A stretch of DNA of 64,000 bases from positions 21,033,570 through 21,097,569 of the forward strand of contig JAJLRJ010000002.1 in assembly GCA_024195265.1 (NCBI GenBank), written 5' to 3'. Below the pieces are notes generated by a model. The model was not told the DNA's origin and searched no databases. It saw only the letters and a program-made list of their open reading frames with translations. The DNA comes from Dendrophyllia cribrosa. Its lineage: Eukaryota > Cnidaria > Anthozoa > Scleractinia > Dendrophylliidae. Below are positions 1 through 8,278 of the stretch, one piece after another. Position numbers and translations under genes: made by a program. The stretch's first letter is position 1. Each line of letters opens with the position of its first letter.

Positions 1-431
1 TTGCAACCTCCCCTTGCATTTTTGCGGTGTTATTCGAAAATATTTCACATCTAATAGATAGCCTGTGATGTGCTTTACAAGATAAGGTAAGTATTATGGG
101 TTGTAGCGCTGCTGGGGGTCCGTGACTCATCCAAATGGCAGACAATATGCCGCCATCTTGGATTTTACTAAAAATTCGACTGAGTCGGGAAAATGCTGAA
201 ATTGCAAATATTTTTGTTTGAGTTGCAAAATTGTTTTTGCTGCTTTTGGTAGCATTTTATATGCTTTTTTTTTCACCAAAAGAAAGTGAAAAGGTGCAAC
301 AGGTTGTCGCCAAACTTAACCTATAAACACTGATAGCTACTGAAGACGGCATGTGCCAACAATAAGGTCTTGGAAAAATTCGAGAAGAGTTTTGCAGTAA
401 GGGAAAAATAAATTAAAAAAGAAAAACAGTG
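1..431. other. Left flank, no gene recognised
   Basis: AT-rich host DNA. No ORF, RNA gene or repeat that I recognise was found before the tRNA. The last ~30 bases (from about 403) belong to a repeat unit shared with 22781-22936. Confidence 0.5.
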
Positions 432-563
432 CGCCCGATATGGGACTTGAACCCATGACCCTCAGATTAAAAGTCTGATGCTCTACCGACTGAGCTAACC
501 GGGCTCACTTGAAATCAAAACTGTTTCCTTGATATAATTATATCCCTCTCTCAGAACTAAACT
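403..563. repeat. tRNA-Lys-containing duplicated unit, copy 1
   Basis: The tRNA and its flanks (A-rich leader ending CAGTGCGCCCG; trailer GGGCTCACTTGAAATCAAA, then CCTTGATATAATTATAT and CTCTCAGAACTAAA) recur at 22781-22936 in the same orientation. The duplicated unit is therefore larger than the tRNA. This suggests a segmental or mobile copy, not independent tRNA genes. Confidence 0.75.
432..504 (-). tRNA. tRNA-Lys (anticodon UUU)
   Basis: A 73-nt cloverleaf reads on the minus strand. It begins GCCCGGTTAGCTCAG, has anticodon loop CUUUUAA (anticodon UUU, Lys) and T-loop GGTTCAAGTCC, and its acceptor ends pair GCCCGGT/ATCGGGC with discriminator G. It has the internal A and B boxes for RNA polymerase III and no intron. 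The gene sits in a unit (about 403-563) repeated at 22781-22936. It looks functional. Confidence 0.93.
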
Positions 564-787
564 TGTGGTGACAAAGTTGGTTCGGGCTAGTGGAGAGAAT
601 AATTAGAGATTTCATTTCGATACGTAAGCATAGAATGAATGCAAATATTGTGGAGCGAGGCCATTCATTGATTTGTAAACCATAGCTGCTGTTTGAATAT
701 TCCGTTGCGTTTCTAGTTTTTTTTTTCAACCCAAAGATATAAAAACATCGTCAGCACTGGTATCATAAGGAGAGTAGGTCAAGATAC
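505..787. other. Host DNA left of the Polinton insertion
   Basis: Trailing part of the tRNA unit, then unannotated AT-rich sequence up to the Polinton target site. The small minus-strand ORF at 538-729 has no recognisable features and is not called. Confidence 0.4.
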
Positions 788-793
788 GGGCGG
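788..793. repeat. Polinton target-site duplication, left
   Basis: GGGCGG directly abuts the element's AGTAGTTAAGG terminus and is repeated exactly at 18230-18235 after the opposite terminus CCTTAACTACT. A 6-bp duplication is the hallmark of Polinton/Maverick integration. Confidence 0.93.
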
Positions 794-866
794 AGTAGTT
801 AAGGACTTGGCGGTACCAGATCAGTTTTGCAAAACTGATCTGATACCATGCCAAGTCTTAACTACT
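794..866. repeat. Terminal 73-nt hairpin-forming palindrome (left tip)
   Basis: The tip starts AGTAGTTAAGGACTTGG and ends CCAAGTCTTAACTACT, with centre ATCAGTTTTGCAAAACTGAT. Each extreme end is thus a near-perfect palindrome on its own and could fold into a terminal hairpin. The same palindrome is at 18157-18229. Confidence 0.9.
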
Positions 867-975
867 TCCCATCTGTTGGATTAAAAAATATAGAAAAATC
901 AAATGAAACTATATGTTAAAAAAACAAATGGTGCGTTTATTTCATTGCGTGACACAATTCTCGGAAACACAGGAT
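794..975. repeat. Polinton left terminal inverted repeat
   Basis: 182 bp matching the reverse complement of 18008-18229. Identity is essentially complete over the outer ~159 bp. Further in, the right arm carries two extra segments (about 27 and 13 bp) absent here. It includes GTGCGTTTATTTCATT, whose complement contains the AAACGCAC word found in the replication-side promoters. Confidence 0.93.
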
Positions 976-1019
976 GTAATACCCAGAAACAGAGAACGGG
1001 GAATCCCCCGCTTACAAGT

Positions 1020-1582
1020 CTGAACATGTTTTGATAAAAAGGAAATGAGTCATCACTAATAGTTATTGTTTCAGATCACGAGACGGTCGTGTGATATTTT
1101 TAACCAATCAGAGGCTTCACACTTTGATTCACAATTGTGAACTTTTTCAGTGAAAAAGTTCACAATTGTGAAGTTGCTTGTGAAGTTAAGATGCCTTACT
1201 CTCTAAAACAGCTCGATCAGCGATATGAGACAATGGAAAATATCGCTAACGCGTTAGCCGATTTTTAGCCAAGCTTTTCCGCATGATCGTCATATGGCTG
1301 TCTTGTAGGTAAAGAGATCTAGAAGTTTATGATTTAGTTTAATCTTAAAATGGCTGAGAGTGAAACTGGTTTATCTGATTTGTTCGATGTTGATGCAAAT
1401 ATTCTCAGGATTTTCGAATTTGCTAGTCGTGTGAAGAAGAGTATTTCATCTTTCACCAAACATACATAACTGAATGATGCATCATCCACCTTCTGATTGG
1501 TTGAAAAAATCATACGACTGACTCATGATCTGAAACAATAGCTATTAATGATGACTCATTTCCTGTTATTAAAACATGTTCG
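1020..1582. mobile_element. Nested foldback (MITE-like) element inside the Polinton
   Basis: The left arm (about 1022-1115, starting GAACATGTTTTGATAAAAAG) is the inverted, diverged counterpart of the right arm (about 1482-1582, ending AAAACATGTTC). Shared words on reading inward include GGAAATGAGTCATCA, ATTGTTTCAGATCA and AACCAATCAGA. No clear target duplication was found. The core holds another palindrome (1128-1172) and two short ORFs (1191-1268, 25 aa; 1350-1469, 39 aa). It looks like an insertion near the Polinton's left end, but it could be native subterminal sequence. Confidence 0.6.
1128..1172. repeat. 45-nt palindrome
   Basis: TTCACAATTGTGAACTTTTT on one side, then CAGTG, then the mirror AAAAAGTTCACAATTGTGAA. 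The match is near-perfect around position 1150. It could extrude as a hairpin or be the tip of a decayed foldback. Confidence 0.85.
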
Positions 1583-1663
1583 CTATTTTTGTTTTCTGGG
1601 AATTTAGACACGCACCGCTTATAGCTATTGTTTTAAAAATATAATCTCATATAATAGTATAGA

Positions 1664-2371
1664 ATGAATTGTAATTTGGAAATTCATGATGAATTTGAGA
1701 AGATGGGAGAGTTGACCTGTCCCTTTTGTGACCAACGATTAGCAGATGTTGGTAGAAATACGGAAATGATGAGTATTGGTGAGTTGACCTGTCCCTTTTG
1801 TGACCGACGATTAGCAGATGTTGGTAGAAATACGGAAATGATGAGTATTGGTGAGTTGATATGTCCCTTTTATGATATGAAATTATTAGAAGTTGATAGT
1901 AGTGCTAGATTGGTTGAGTTATGTTGTTGTGAACAAGATATAAATAGTATAGATGGTATGAGCGTCTGTCTAAATTGCGGTTCCGTCCATGGTTATGATT
2001 ATGTTAAAGAGTACGTTGATTTTTATGAGAATATGTATAGAATAAGGACGAAGAGTGTGTATGTAAGAAAATATCATATCGAAAATATAATCAATAAATA
2101 TAATAAAGAAATTCATTTGAGTTATCAAGACCGTAACAAAATATATAAGATTTTTGGATTAATAAACAACGTGTTACCAGAAGTCAATAAGAACCGGAAA
2201 CGGATGATTAGTGTAACCTATGTTTTGAGAAGATTATTAAAAATTTTAGGATTACCTTATGATAAAATAAAAATAACTTCTTCTAAAAAGACATTAAAAT
2301 TTTATGAACAATGGTGGGATGATGTTTATAAATTAATAAAGAATGATGTCAACAAAATTATTAAAAGGTGA
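1664..2371 (+). CDS. VLTF3-like zinc-ribbon late transcription factor (Polinton)
   Basis: 235 aa. Residues 16-87 are three tandem 24-residue units carrying CPFC knuckles (C19/C22, C43/C46; the third is CPFY, losing its second Cys). A further zinc-ribbon half-pair follows (CCC around 92-94 and CLNCG near 108). The C-terminal half is basic and helical, with a Y-x-R-x-x-H motif (YVRKYH) and a YVLRRLLKILG helix followed by a conserved tryptophan stretch. This layout resembles the poxvirus VLTF3-like late transcription factor family found in NCLDVs. The start is supported by an AT-rich ATATAATAGTATAG box just upstream. The likely role is activating late (capsid) genes, an inference from family resemblance. 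Alternatively it is a general TFIIB-like ribbon protein. Confidence 0.6.
   Translation: MNCNLEIHDEFEKMGELTCPFCDQRLADVGRNTEMMSIGELTCPFCDRRLADVGRNTEMMSIGELICPFYDMKLLEVDSSARLVELCCCEQDINSIDGMSVCLNCGSVHGYDYVKEYVDFYENMYRIRTKSVYVRKYHIENIINKYNKEIHLSYQDRNKIYKIFGLINNVLPEVNKNRKRMISVTYVLRRLLKILGLPYDKIKITSSKKTLKFYEQWWDDVYKLIKNDVNKIIKR
1709..1900 (+). repeat. 72-bp tandem repeat within the zinc-ribbon gene
   Basis: Units start at 1709, 1781 and 1853 with GAGTTGACCTGTCCCTTTTG or a close variant. Units 1 and 2 are almost identical; unit 3 diverges after its first half. The period is exactly 24 codons, so the repeat multiplies zinc knuckles without breaking frame. Confidence 0.92.
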
Positions 2372-2492
2372 CCTGTTGCATGATTCTCAGAAAAATAGGA
2401 AGTCATACGTCATGCAAAGGGGGTTTTCCCTATGAATGAGTTATTGAATAAAGTTTGTTAGTAAAGTTTATCGTAAAATTTACTATAAAAGT

Positions 2493-2981
2493 TTACTCGG
2501 AAGTGAATTTTTTATCATACTGTTTCTCGAATTTATCGGCAAGAGGACAAATATCGATGATTATTTCGTCTAACTGTCTCATTTCATTGATGAATATATT
2601 GTGGTTGAATTGATTTCCTCTAAGACAAGACCGTAAAAAAACTAATACTTTTTCATATGTCGTATAAGCAAATTCAGACATTTCGATTTTCTTTTTATAA
2701 TTCTTGATTTCACTTACTGTTTTTAGCACTAAACCAGCTCCAGAAATAGAAGCTAGTATAGCAGGATTTAATGTGATACTACCAGTTACAGTACCAATAA
2801 CTATTAAGCCTGTTGAAGTTACATTAATAGCTAAATTCAATCTCTTGAAATATTTGAAAGCATTCTTATAGCACCAAAATCGTTTATGATAAAATTTATA
2901 TAATGCTTTGATTTCAGATAGTTTTTCTTTGCTGATGCTTTTATCAATATGATTAAAATTGAAGATGTCTGTTTCAGTCAT
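2493..2981 (-). CDS. Two-TM membrane protein, possibly SLATT-like (Polinton)
   Basis: 162 aa. A charged, aromatic N-terminal helix (FYHKRFWCYKNAFKYFKR) is followed by two adjacent hydrophobic segments at about residues 50-85 (INVTSTGLIVIGTVTG and NPAILASISGAGLVLK). A long charged helical tail follows. A helix, two TM segments and a coiled tail recall SLATT-domain membrane proteins, but I cannot confirm this. The start has an AT-rich TATATAATATAA box immediately upstream, as in neighbouring genes. It is the first of a minus-strand block whose members all have such boxes. The function in Polintons is unknown; a membrane role in entry or exit is only a guess. Confidence 0.6.
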   Translation of the reverse strand: MTETDIFNFNHIDKSISKEKLSEIKALYKFYHKRFWCYKNAFKYFKRLNLAINVTSTGLIVIGTVTGSITLNPAILASISGAGLVLKTVSEIKNYKKKIEMSEFAYTTYEKVLVFLRSCLRGNQFNHNIFINEMRQLDEIIIDICPLADKFEKQYDKKFTSE

Positions 2982-3008
2982 TTATATTATATATTTGGAT
3001 AATAATAA

Positions 3009-3410
3009 TTAAATTTTAGGATTTGAAAGAAGACAATATAATACACCACTTATTTGGCCCATTATTGGAGATCTTTTTACTTTCTTCGGCATTGAAAGGA
3101 AGCAATATGTATATCCAGGCCCTTTTTCATAGTCATTGTAAAATCTTCCAAATGCATCATGAAAAATAACATGTTTAATTAAAAATTGGTATTTGGTATT
3201 TAGAGTACAAGAACCTGGTCCAATTAATCCAATGTCAGAGTGTTTTTCTAATATTTGGTTAAATGATATTGGCTTATTCAAATAGTTAACGTACAAAAAT
3301 TGATATATTAAAGCCGATTTTAATATTTCATCTTTAGTATTAGGATGCAGGTTTTTTTGAGTTGTAAAAAATTTATTGCAAAAATTAATTGACTGTGCAA
3401 GAATTGACAT
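3009..3410 (-). CDS. Hypothetical Polinton protein
   Basis: 133 aa, not recognised. The middle has GPGSCTLNTKYQFLIKHVIF and the C-terminal part is rich in aromatic and Gly/Pro residues (DYEKGPGYTYCFLSMP). No TM segment or clear catalytic motif is visible. The start is directly preceded by ATTGATATATATAA. It lies 27 bp from the two-TM gene and 32 bp from the fibre gene on the same strand, within the accessory block opposite the capsid genes. The open frame, conserved spacing and promoter box support a real gene. Confidence 0.6.
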   Translation of the reverse strand: MSILAQSINFCNKFFTTQKNLHPNTKDEILKSALIYQFLYVNYLNKPISFNQILEKHSDIGLIGPGSCTLNTKYQFLIKHVIFHDAFGRFYNDYEKGPGYTYCFLSMPKKVKRSPIMGQISGVLYCLLSNPKI

Positions 3411-3442
3411 TTATATATATCAATATATTAGATAATTATATA

Positions 3443-5683
3443 TTAAAACTCTTCAAAAAGTACACTGATATGGCAATTATAAGGTGCATATGTAATATGA
3501 TCAATTGATATTAATTTGATTCGTACAACTGTATCTTCATTGAAATTGATAACTGATGACGCTATATTGAAAGTGTAATAAATTTTATTCGATGCTTTAT
3601 TCCAATTTTGGGGTCCAAATGAATTGTTACCGATTAATATAACCATTTTTTTGTATCCTTCAGGCGGTTTATCGTCCAATATTATCAACCATAATTTTAC
3701 TATTTTTAAATTAGTTAACGCAATAAATGATGATGAACCGTTGAATATGATATCATTAGTGTTCTTATTTTTCATATAATTGCCTAAAAATATGAATTTT
3801 TGTTTCTTTATAGGTAAACCAATTATGTTTCTACCATTTAAATCAATATCTGTCTCCATTGTCATTTTTCCATTTTCAATTGTATAAATAGAATCATATA
3901 CATCTGAATCAACACTCGAGATATGTCCTTGAACACCATAAACGATTAGATGTGCTTTATTTGTATGTCCTTTTGTTATACTACCATGAAGATCTATCAT
4001 TATATATTCAGGGGGAGAAACCTGCCATTTGTGTAAATGAACAATGCTTTTCGTATATCCTTCAGTGTTAAAAATCTTTGTAGTTTGCTGCCCAATATTA
4101 ATGACTGTTGATACAACACTGACAGTTGTTGAACTAATATAAGCTTTATCTGGAACGAAAAACTCAATCACCATAGTGTACTCACCTTGAGAAAGATTTA
4201 GTGCATTAAAACCTATCCTTGACGCGAAGTCATCGTTATTGTCTGTCGTAAGAGTTATATCATAGGCTTTCTTGTTAATTTTGTGTGGACTGGATACAAA
4301 ATCGATAATACCATTAACAACAATATTACTCTCCGATGAGCTCTGATTAACATCTTCCATCATGTATCTAAAAACATCTTTTTTAGCTGTAGAGGTATTT
4401 ATATGTGACTTGTTTACATAACTCTTATAATCATCCGTTATTCGTGTATACAAGTTGGAATTGGAATCATTGAGTTCGCTGTTGAAAAATGAAACATTTA
4501 TAGCAGCGTCATTCTCATTTGGTTCAGGAGTTGCTAGATTAACAATCTTTTTATCTCCCATATCAAGATCGCTGGAAATAGTTTTATCAAGTTTGAGTGT
4601 TTCTAAATTATTTATTGCATTCGTATTTTGATTTATTCTTGTGTTGTTATCACCAGTTTTTGTGTCAACATATCCTTTATTTGTAGCGTGATCAATTGCT
4701 ATTGGATCTTTTACATTGAAGATCGTATTTTTATTCATATCAAGACCAGTTTCCATAGAAAGCATTTCTTTACGAGAAATAAAAATGTTTTTCACGTCGT
4801 TGTAACTAACGAGATTGTTGTAATTTGCAGCTAAATCCAAGTATGTCTGTTGTTTCGACTTAACAATATTAAAAAGTTCTTTCAAATCAATGTTTTTAGT
4901 AACTTCATGAGTGTGATCAGGAACATCGGGATGATATTTTTTTAGAGTTATCATATTCACAGCTGAAAGATCTTGGTTTTCATCTGTGTTGATATTTATG
5001 ATTTTCTTATTCTTCGCATCATATTGTTGACCGTCATAATTTAAAAAATGTGTCTTCCCATGGTAAAAAGGGAAAGCATCATTATCCCCAGCTGCTTGAA
5101 CATTTAATAAAGAATGATAATTAGCATCTAAATGATCATTCAATACTATTCTTTTGTTTTTCATATATGCATCTGTAATATTAGCTTTTTTATTATTATG
5201 ATTTTTAAGAGTTATCATATTAACAGCTGACAAATCATTGTTTTCATCTGTATCCATATTTGTAATCAATTTTCGGTCCATATCAATTTCACCAGGAAGA
5301 ATTAATTTATGTCCCCGCATATCAAGATCCCCCACCATATGAGTTGTTCCATCTAATTTTAAATAATGCGTGTCTCCATACTCTTTATTAACAGCATCTT
5401 TTTCTGAAATTGGTGTTTTTAAATTTCTTATATTATTGTTTTTCATATCAAGATTTGCTGTAACTAATGGTAAATGCTTACTAACAAATGTATTTCTAAT
5501 AAATTTGAAATCAACTACATCATTCAAACCAGTAACTGTTCCTATATTTACTATTTTTTTATTTTGCATATCATAATTACCATCATCTGTCAATTTGAAG
5601 CCAACGCCTGGCGGGCCTGGTGGCCCTTGTGATGTTGTTGTTGTTGTTGTTGTTGATGGTAGTAATCCGTTTGAATAACTCAT
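3443..5683 (-). CDS. Fibre-like attachment protein with collagen-type stalk (Polinton)
   Basis: 746 aa from the preferred start at 5683. The N-terminus has a run of seven or more Thr encoded by a GTT/ACA-type triplet repeat, then a short collagen-like GPPGPPG. A long stalk of imperfect repeats follows, built around LDM(K/N/R)NxxIxNL, INTDENQDLSAVNMITL and DAVNKxYxDxHYLKLDG. The C-terminal ~250 residues are beta-rich and look like a globular head. Repeats of this kind occur in phage and virus fibres, so host attachment is a reasonable inference. The frame stays open to 5791, but the added 36 residues look like the displaced C-terminus of the ATPase. The TATATA box ends right before the 5683 ATG, so I chose that start. 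Confidence 0.75.
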   Translation of the reverse strand: MSYSNGLLPSTTTTTTTSQGPPGPPGVGFKLTDDGNYDMQNKKIVNIGTVTGLNDVVDFKFIRNTFVSKHLPLVTANLDMKNNNIRNLKTPISEKDAVNKEYGDTHYLKLDGTTHMVGDLDMRGHKLILPGEIDMDRKLITNMDTDENNDLSAVNMITLKNHNNKKANITDAYMKNKRIVLNDHLDANYHSLLNVQAAGDNDAFPFYHGKTHFLNYDGQQYDAKNKKIININTDENQDLSAVNMITLKKYHPDVPDHTHEVTKNIDLKELFNIVKSKQQTYLDLAANYNNLVSYNDVKNIFISRKEMLSMETGLDMNKNTIFNVKDPIAIDHATNKGYVDTKTGDNNTRINQNTNAINNLETLKLDKTISSDLDMGDKKIVNLATPEPNENDAAINVSFFNSELNDSNSNLYTRITDDYKSYVNKSHINTSTAKKDVFRYMMEDVNQSSSESNIVVNGIIDFVSSPHKINKKAYDITLTTDNNDDFASRIGFNALNLSQGEYTMVIEFFVPDKAYISSTTVSVVSTVINIGQQTTKIFNTEGYTKSIVHLHKWQVSPPEYIMIDLHGSITKGHTNKAHLIVYGVQGHISSVDSDVYDSIYTIENGKMTMETDIDLNGRNIIGLPIKKQKFIFLGNYMKNKNTNDIIFNGSSSFIALTNLKIVKLWLIILDDKPPEGYKKMVILIGNNSFGPQNWNKASNKIYYTFNIASSVINFNEDTVVRIKLISIDHITYAPYNCHISVLFEEF

Positions 5684-6345
5684 TATATATAATATGAGTA
5701 TATTATATTTTTTCATTGAAATTCTTGGTTGTGAATTTCCTTGGTTTATCAATATATATGAAGCAATATGAATCATTAGTGGCTTTTTCATAGTCAGATT
5801 TTTTTTATACCAAGCTCTCTACTAATCCTGTTTTGTTCGTTTGGAGAAGGAAATTAAAAAATGCAGTAATGTGTAGAGTTAAGACGGATACATTTGTCAG
5901 TGTCATAAAACGATTGACTAAGATATATGCAACTGCAATTTTTGTTTCTTGAGTTAGTGTAGTAGTTTCTTATTTCTGCATCATTTTTACTACCAGTATT
6001 AAGATAGTCATCAAAAATAACCAACTTTTGGTTATCACAATTTAATTCGGACAAAGGCAATATTTGATCATTACTTGCTTCAATAATTGGGTAACCCACC
6101 TCTTCACTGATTGGTTTCAATGTTTCCAGTAAATGTTGATATTTTGATTGTTCCAAGTTTTTAGCATATAGATAAATTTTATCGAAATAGAGTAGCCTAT
6201 AGATCATGTCTAGCAGAACGTTTGTTTTTCCTGACCCAGATGGGCCGCAAATTAGCATCCGGAAGCATCGGTCAGGCATGAAAGGATATAACTGTTTATA
6301 ATTTGAGGTTACATCATCATCGGCATCGTAATTTGGTATTATCAT
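5684..6345 (-). pseudogene. Genome-packaging ATPase, FtsK/HerA family (A32-like), broken
   Basis: The open part (6345 to 5854, 163 aa) has Walker A GPSGSGKT (residues 34-41), Walker B LVIFDD (108-113) and a CSCIYLSQSF sensor-like strand. This is the Polinton/NCLDV DNA-packaging ATPase. It stops at 5854-5856 (TAA), short of the usual ~200-230 residues. Past the stop the same frame still reads ATPase-like sequence (about 20 codons). It is then lost at an A8 tract (about 5800-5807 on the + strand). The rest continues one frame over and ends fused to the fibre frame. So there is one nonsense codon, one single-base indel and probably loss of the natural stop. The product would be truncated but keeps both nucleotide-binding motifs. 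Confidence 0.88.
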
Positions 6346-6480
6346 TTATATTATATGGGTATATTATTTCAATATAACATGGTGTATAACACGGTGTACA
6401 ACACAGTGTACAACACGGTGTAAAGTGCTCTTTTTTATATATGATTTCCAAATTTTATGTAACCTAATAATATAATAAAA
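6346..6480. promoter_or_regulatory. Divergent promoter region with 12-bp tandem repeats
   Basis: This lies between the leftward ATPase/fibre block and the rightward capsid block. It contains four tandem 12-mers at 6376-6423 (AACAYGGTGTAY type, e.g. AACACGGTGTAC). AT-rich start-proximal boxes sit on both sides: TATAATATAA before the minus ATG, and TAACCTAATAATATAATA before the ATG at 6481. Confidence 0.6.
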
Positions 6481-7503
6481 ATGAGTTTACTTAAATGGAA
6501 AGAACTTGCAAAGAGTAAATCTCTATTAGGTAATAAGATTAATCTTGTACATGATGCAATCACAAAACATAATCTTAGTCATAAGATAAGTCAAGAGTCA
6601 TTGGCTAAGGTATTCAAACCTGTGACTAGTTAATTAGATGATGTTATCGACAGTAATGTAGATTTAAGGGTACCCATAAGAAAGAAAAGAGCACCTAAAA
6701 AAGCTGATCAAGGTATTGATTATATGCCTGAAGTTGACCCTTTCGAAGACATGCAAGTTGATGATTTATTTGGTGATTATGTCCCACCAAATCAAAATAA
6801 ACAAATTGTACCTAAACCACCTACTTATGAAGAATCTTTACAAGATCTTATGGAAGGAAATAAGAATATTTATGTTGATCCTGAATACTTTATTAATCAA
6901 CCAGATGATTTACCGCCAGAATATGATGACGACGATGAGATGGACTATGGATTAGATGATGAAGATGAAAGTAATTTGATTTTGGATGATCTTGGTATTA
7001 CTAATTATGAAAATGTGGATAAGATATTGAATCAATCATCAATAACAGACAAAAAAACTAAGACATATCTTAATAAGATTATAAAAAATGCTAAAGCAAA
7101 AAGAAGTCAATTAGGTGGATTTAAGTCACATGTTACAAAACAGTTCAAAAGTGGGGCTATATCTGAAGCCGAGAGACAAATGAAAAACAAAAGAATAGAC
7201 AACGCAAGAGTTACTTTAAATGAATACATAAAACATTATAATACTAAATTGGAAACAATGAAAGGTTCTGGAATCAAAGGCCGAGGAAGAAAACAGAGAG
7301 GTGGAAATATTATGTTTTTTAATGATGTAAAGCAGCTTTTGAAAAAATTGGAATTGATTATTGGTGAAAGATTGGCAGGGAATACGAGCATTGAGATGAG
7401 GAATATGGGAGTAACTATACTAGATAAATTATTGGAAATGTCTAAAATCAATAGATCGCAGTATAATAAATTGTATGGTCAATATTTTAAAAATATAATG
7501 TAA
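6481..7503 (+). pseudogene. Acidic-then-basic Polinton structural/core protein, one nonsense codon
   Basis: An ATG at 6481, behind a TAATAATATAATA box, opens a frame interrupted only by TAA at 6631-6633. It continues in the same frame to 7503 (340 codons in all). The first 50 codons are basic and amphipathic. The middle (about residues 80-170) is strongly acidic with PPxYE and DDDDEMDYGLDDEDES. The end is basic with GSGIKGRGRKQRGG followed by a helical C-terminus. MKGSG and IKGRG fit the adenain-type (M/I/L)xGx-G cleavage pattern, so it may be a processed virion precursor. I do not recognise the family. A shorter protein could start at an ATG at 6724. Confidence 0.7.
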
Positions 7504-7514
7504 CTTTATTATAT

Positions 7515-8261
7515 ATGGAACGAGAGATAGTATTATCCTCCTATAGTGTGAAGTCCCAATTAAATAATAAACCTGAAGATTTCACAACAAAATTTACTAG
7601 ACAAATGATATTGGATAGTAATTCTCAATATGTTATCGGTCTTAACAGAATTATCAATATGAGTTTCACATGGTTCAATGTTAACGCAGGATACAACAAT
7701 CAATTAATAAAATATAGCTCTAATAATGGTACAACTTATCACAACATACAATTTCCATCAGGAGTATGGAATTATACTGATTTCGATGAATATATAAAAG
7801 ATATAACAAAGAACGGTGATGAATATCCAATCACTCTTGAATTTGATCAGACAACATTTAGGGTTACGATTACATTGGCTCAGAATTATCAGCTTGATTT
7901 AACGCATTCCAATTTTAATGATCTAATCGGGTTTGATAAGACAGTATTGACAAGTGGAACAAATATTGGTCCTAGAGTACCAAATCTAAGTCAAGACACC
8001 GATATTTTGAATATCCATTGTGACCTAATTAATGATTCACTTGTCGACGGTCAAGATACAGACATCATTTATAGCTTCTCTACCAGTGTACTCCAACCTA
8101 GTTATAGCTTCACTTTAGAACCTAAACGGGTTACATATAACCCAGTTAATAAAAATACTATCAGTAGTATCCGAATATACATCACAGATGGAAAAAGAAG
8201 ATTAGTTAACTTGAATGGCGCAGATACAGCTTTCTCACTGATTCTGAAAAGTATAGAATAA
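7515..8261 (+). CDS. Minor capsid (penton) protein, single jelly roll (Polinton)
   Basis: 248 aa, intact. It begins MEREIVLSSYSVKSQLNNKPEDFTTKF-like and has the beta-strand pattern and motifs of Polinton penton proteins: YVIGLNRIINMSFTWFNV, FPSGVWNYTDFDEYI, LIGFDKTVL and IYITDGKRRLVNLNG. Penton pentamers plug the icosahedral vertices. The gene sits 11 bp after the preceding ORF, with CTTTATTATAT before the ATG. It is followed 17 bp later by the basic pX-like gene, the usual capsid-block order. No lesions are seen. Confidence 0.85.
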   Translation: MEREIVLSSYSVKSQLNNKPEDFTTKFTRQMILDSNSQYVIGLNRIINMSFTWFNVNAGYNNQLIKYSSNNGTTYHNIQFPSGVWNYTDFDEYIKDITKNGDEYPITLEFDQTTFRVTITLAQNYQLDLTHSNFNDLIGFDKTVLTSGTNIGPRVPNLSQDTDILNIHCDLINDSLVDGQDTDIIYSFSTSVLQPSYSFTLEPKRVTYNPVNKNTISSIRIYITDGKRRLVNLNGADTAFSLILKSIE

Positions 8262-8278
8262 TATAACATAATAGTATA
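8261..8278 (+). promoter_or_regulatory. Late-type AT-rich start box
   Basis: ATATAACATAATAGTATA ends exactly at the ATG of the 8279 gene. Near-identical boxes precede the major capsid gene (8731-8748) and the second pVI-like gene (10113-10132). Confidence 0.6.

Noticed and set aside
1191..1469. Two short ORFs in the nested foldback as independent genes
   Set aside because: Too short and without domains; kept only as part of the mobile element description.
5684..5791. Upstream 36-codon extension of the fibre protein
   Set aside because: It resembles the ATPase C-terminus; the promoter box and family-like start are at 5683.
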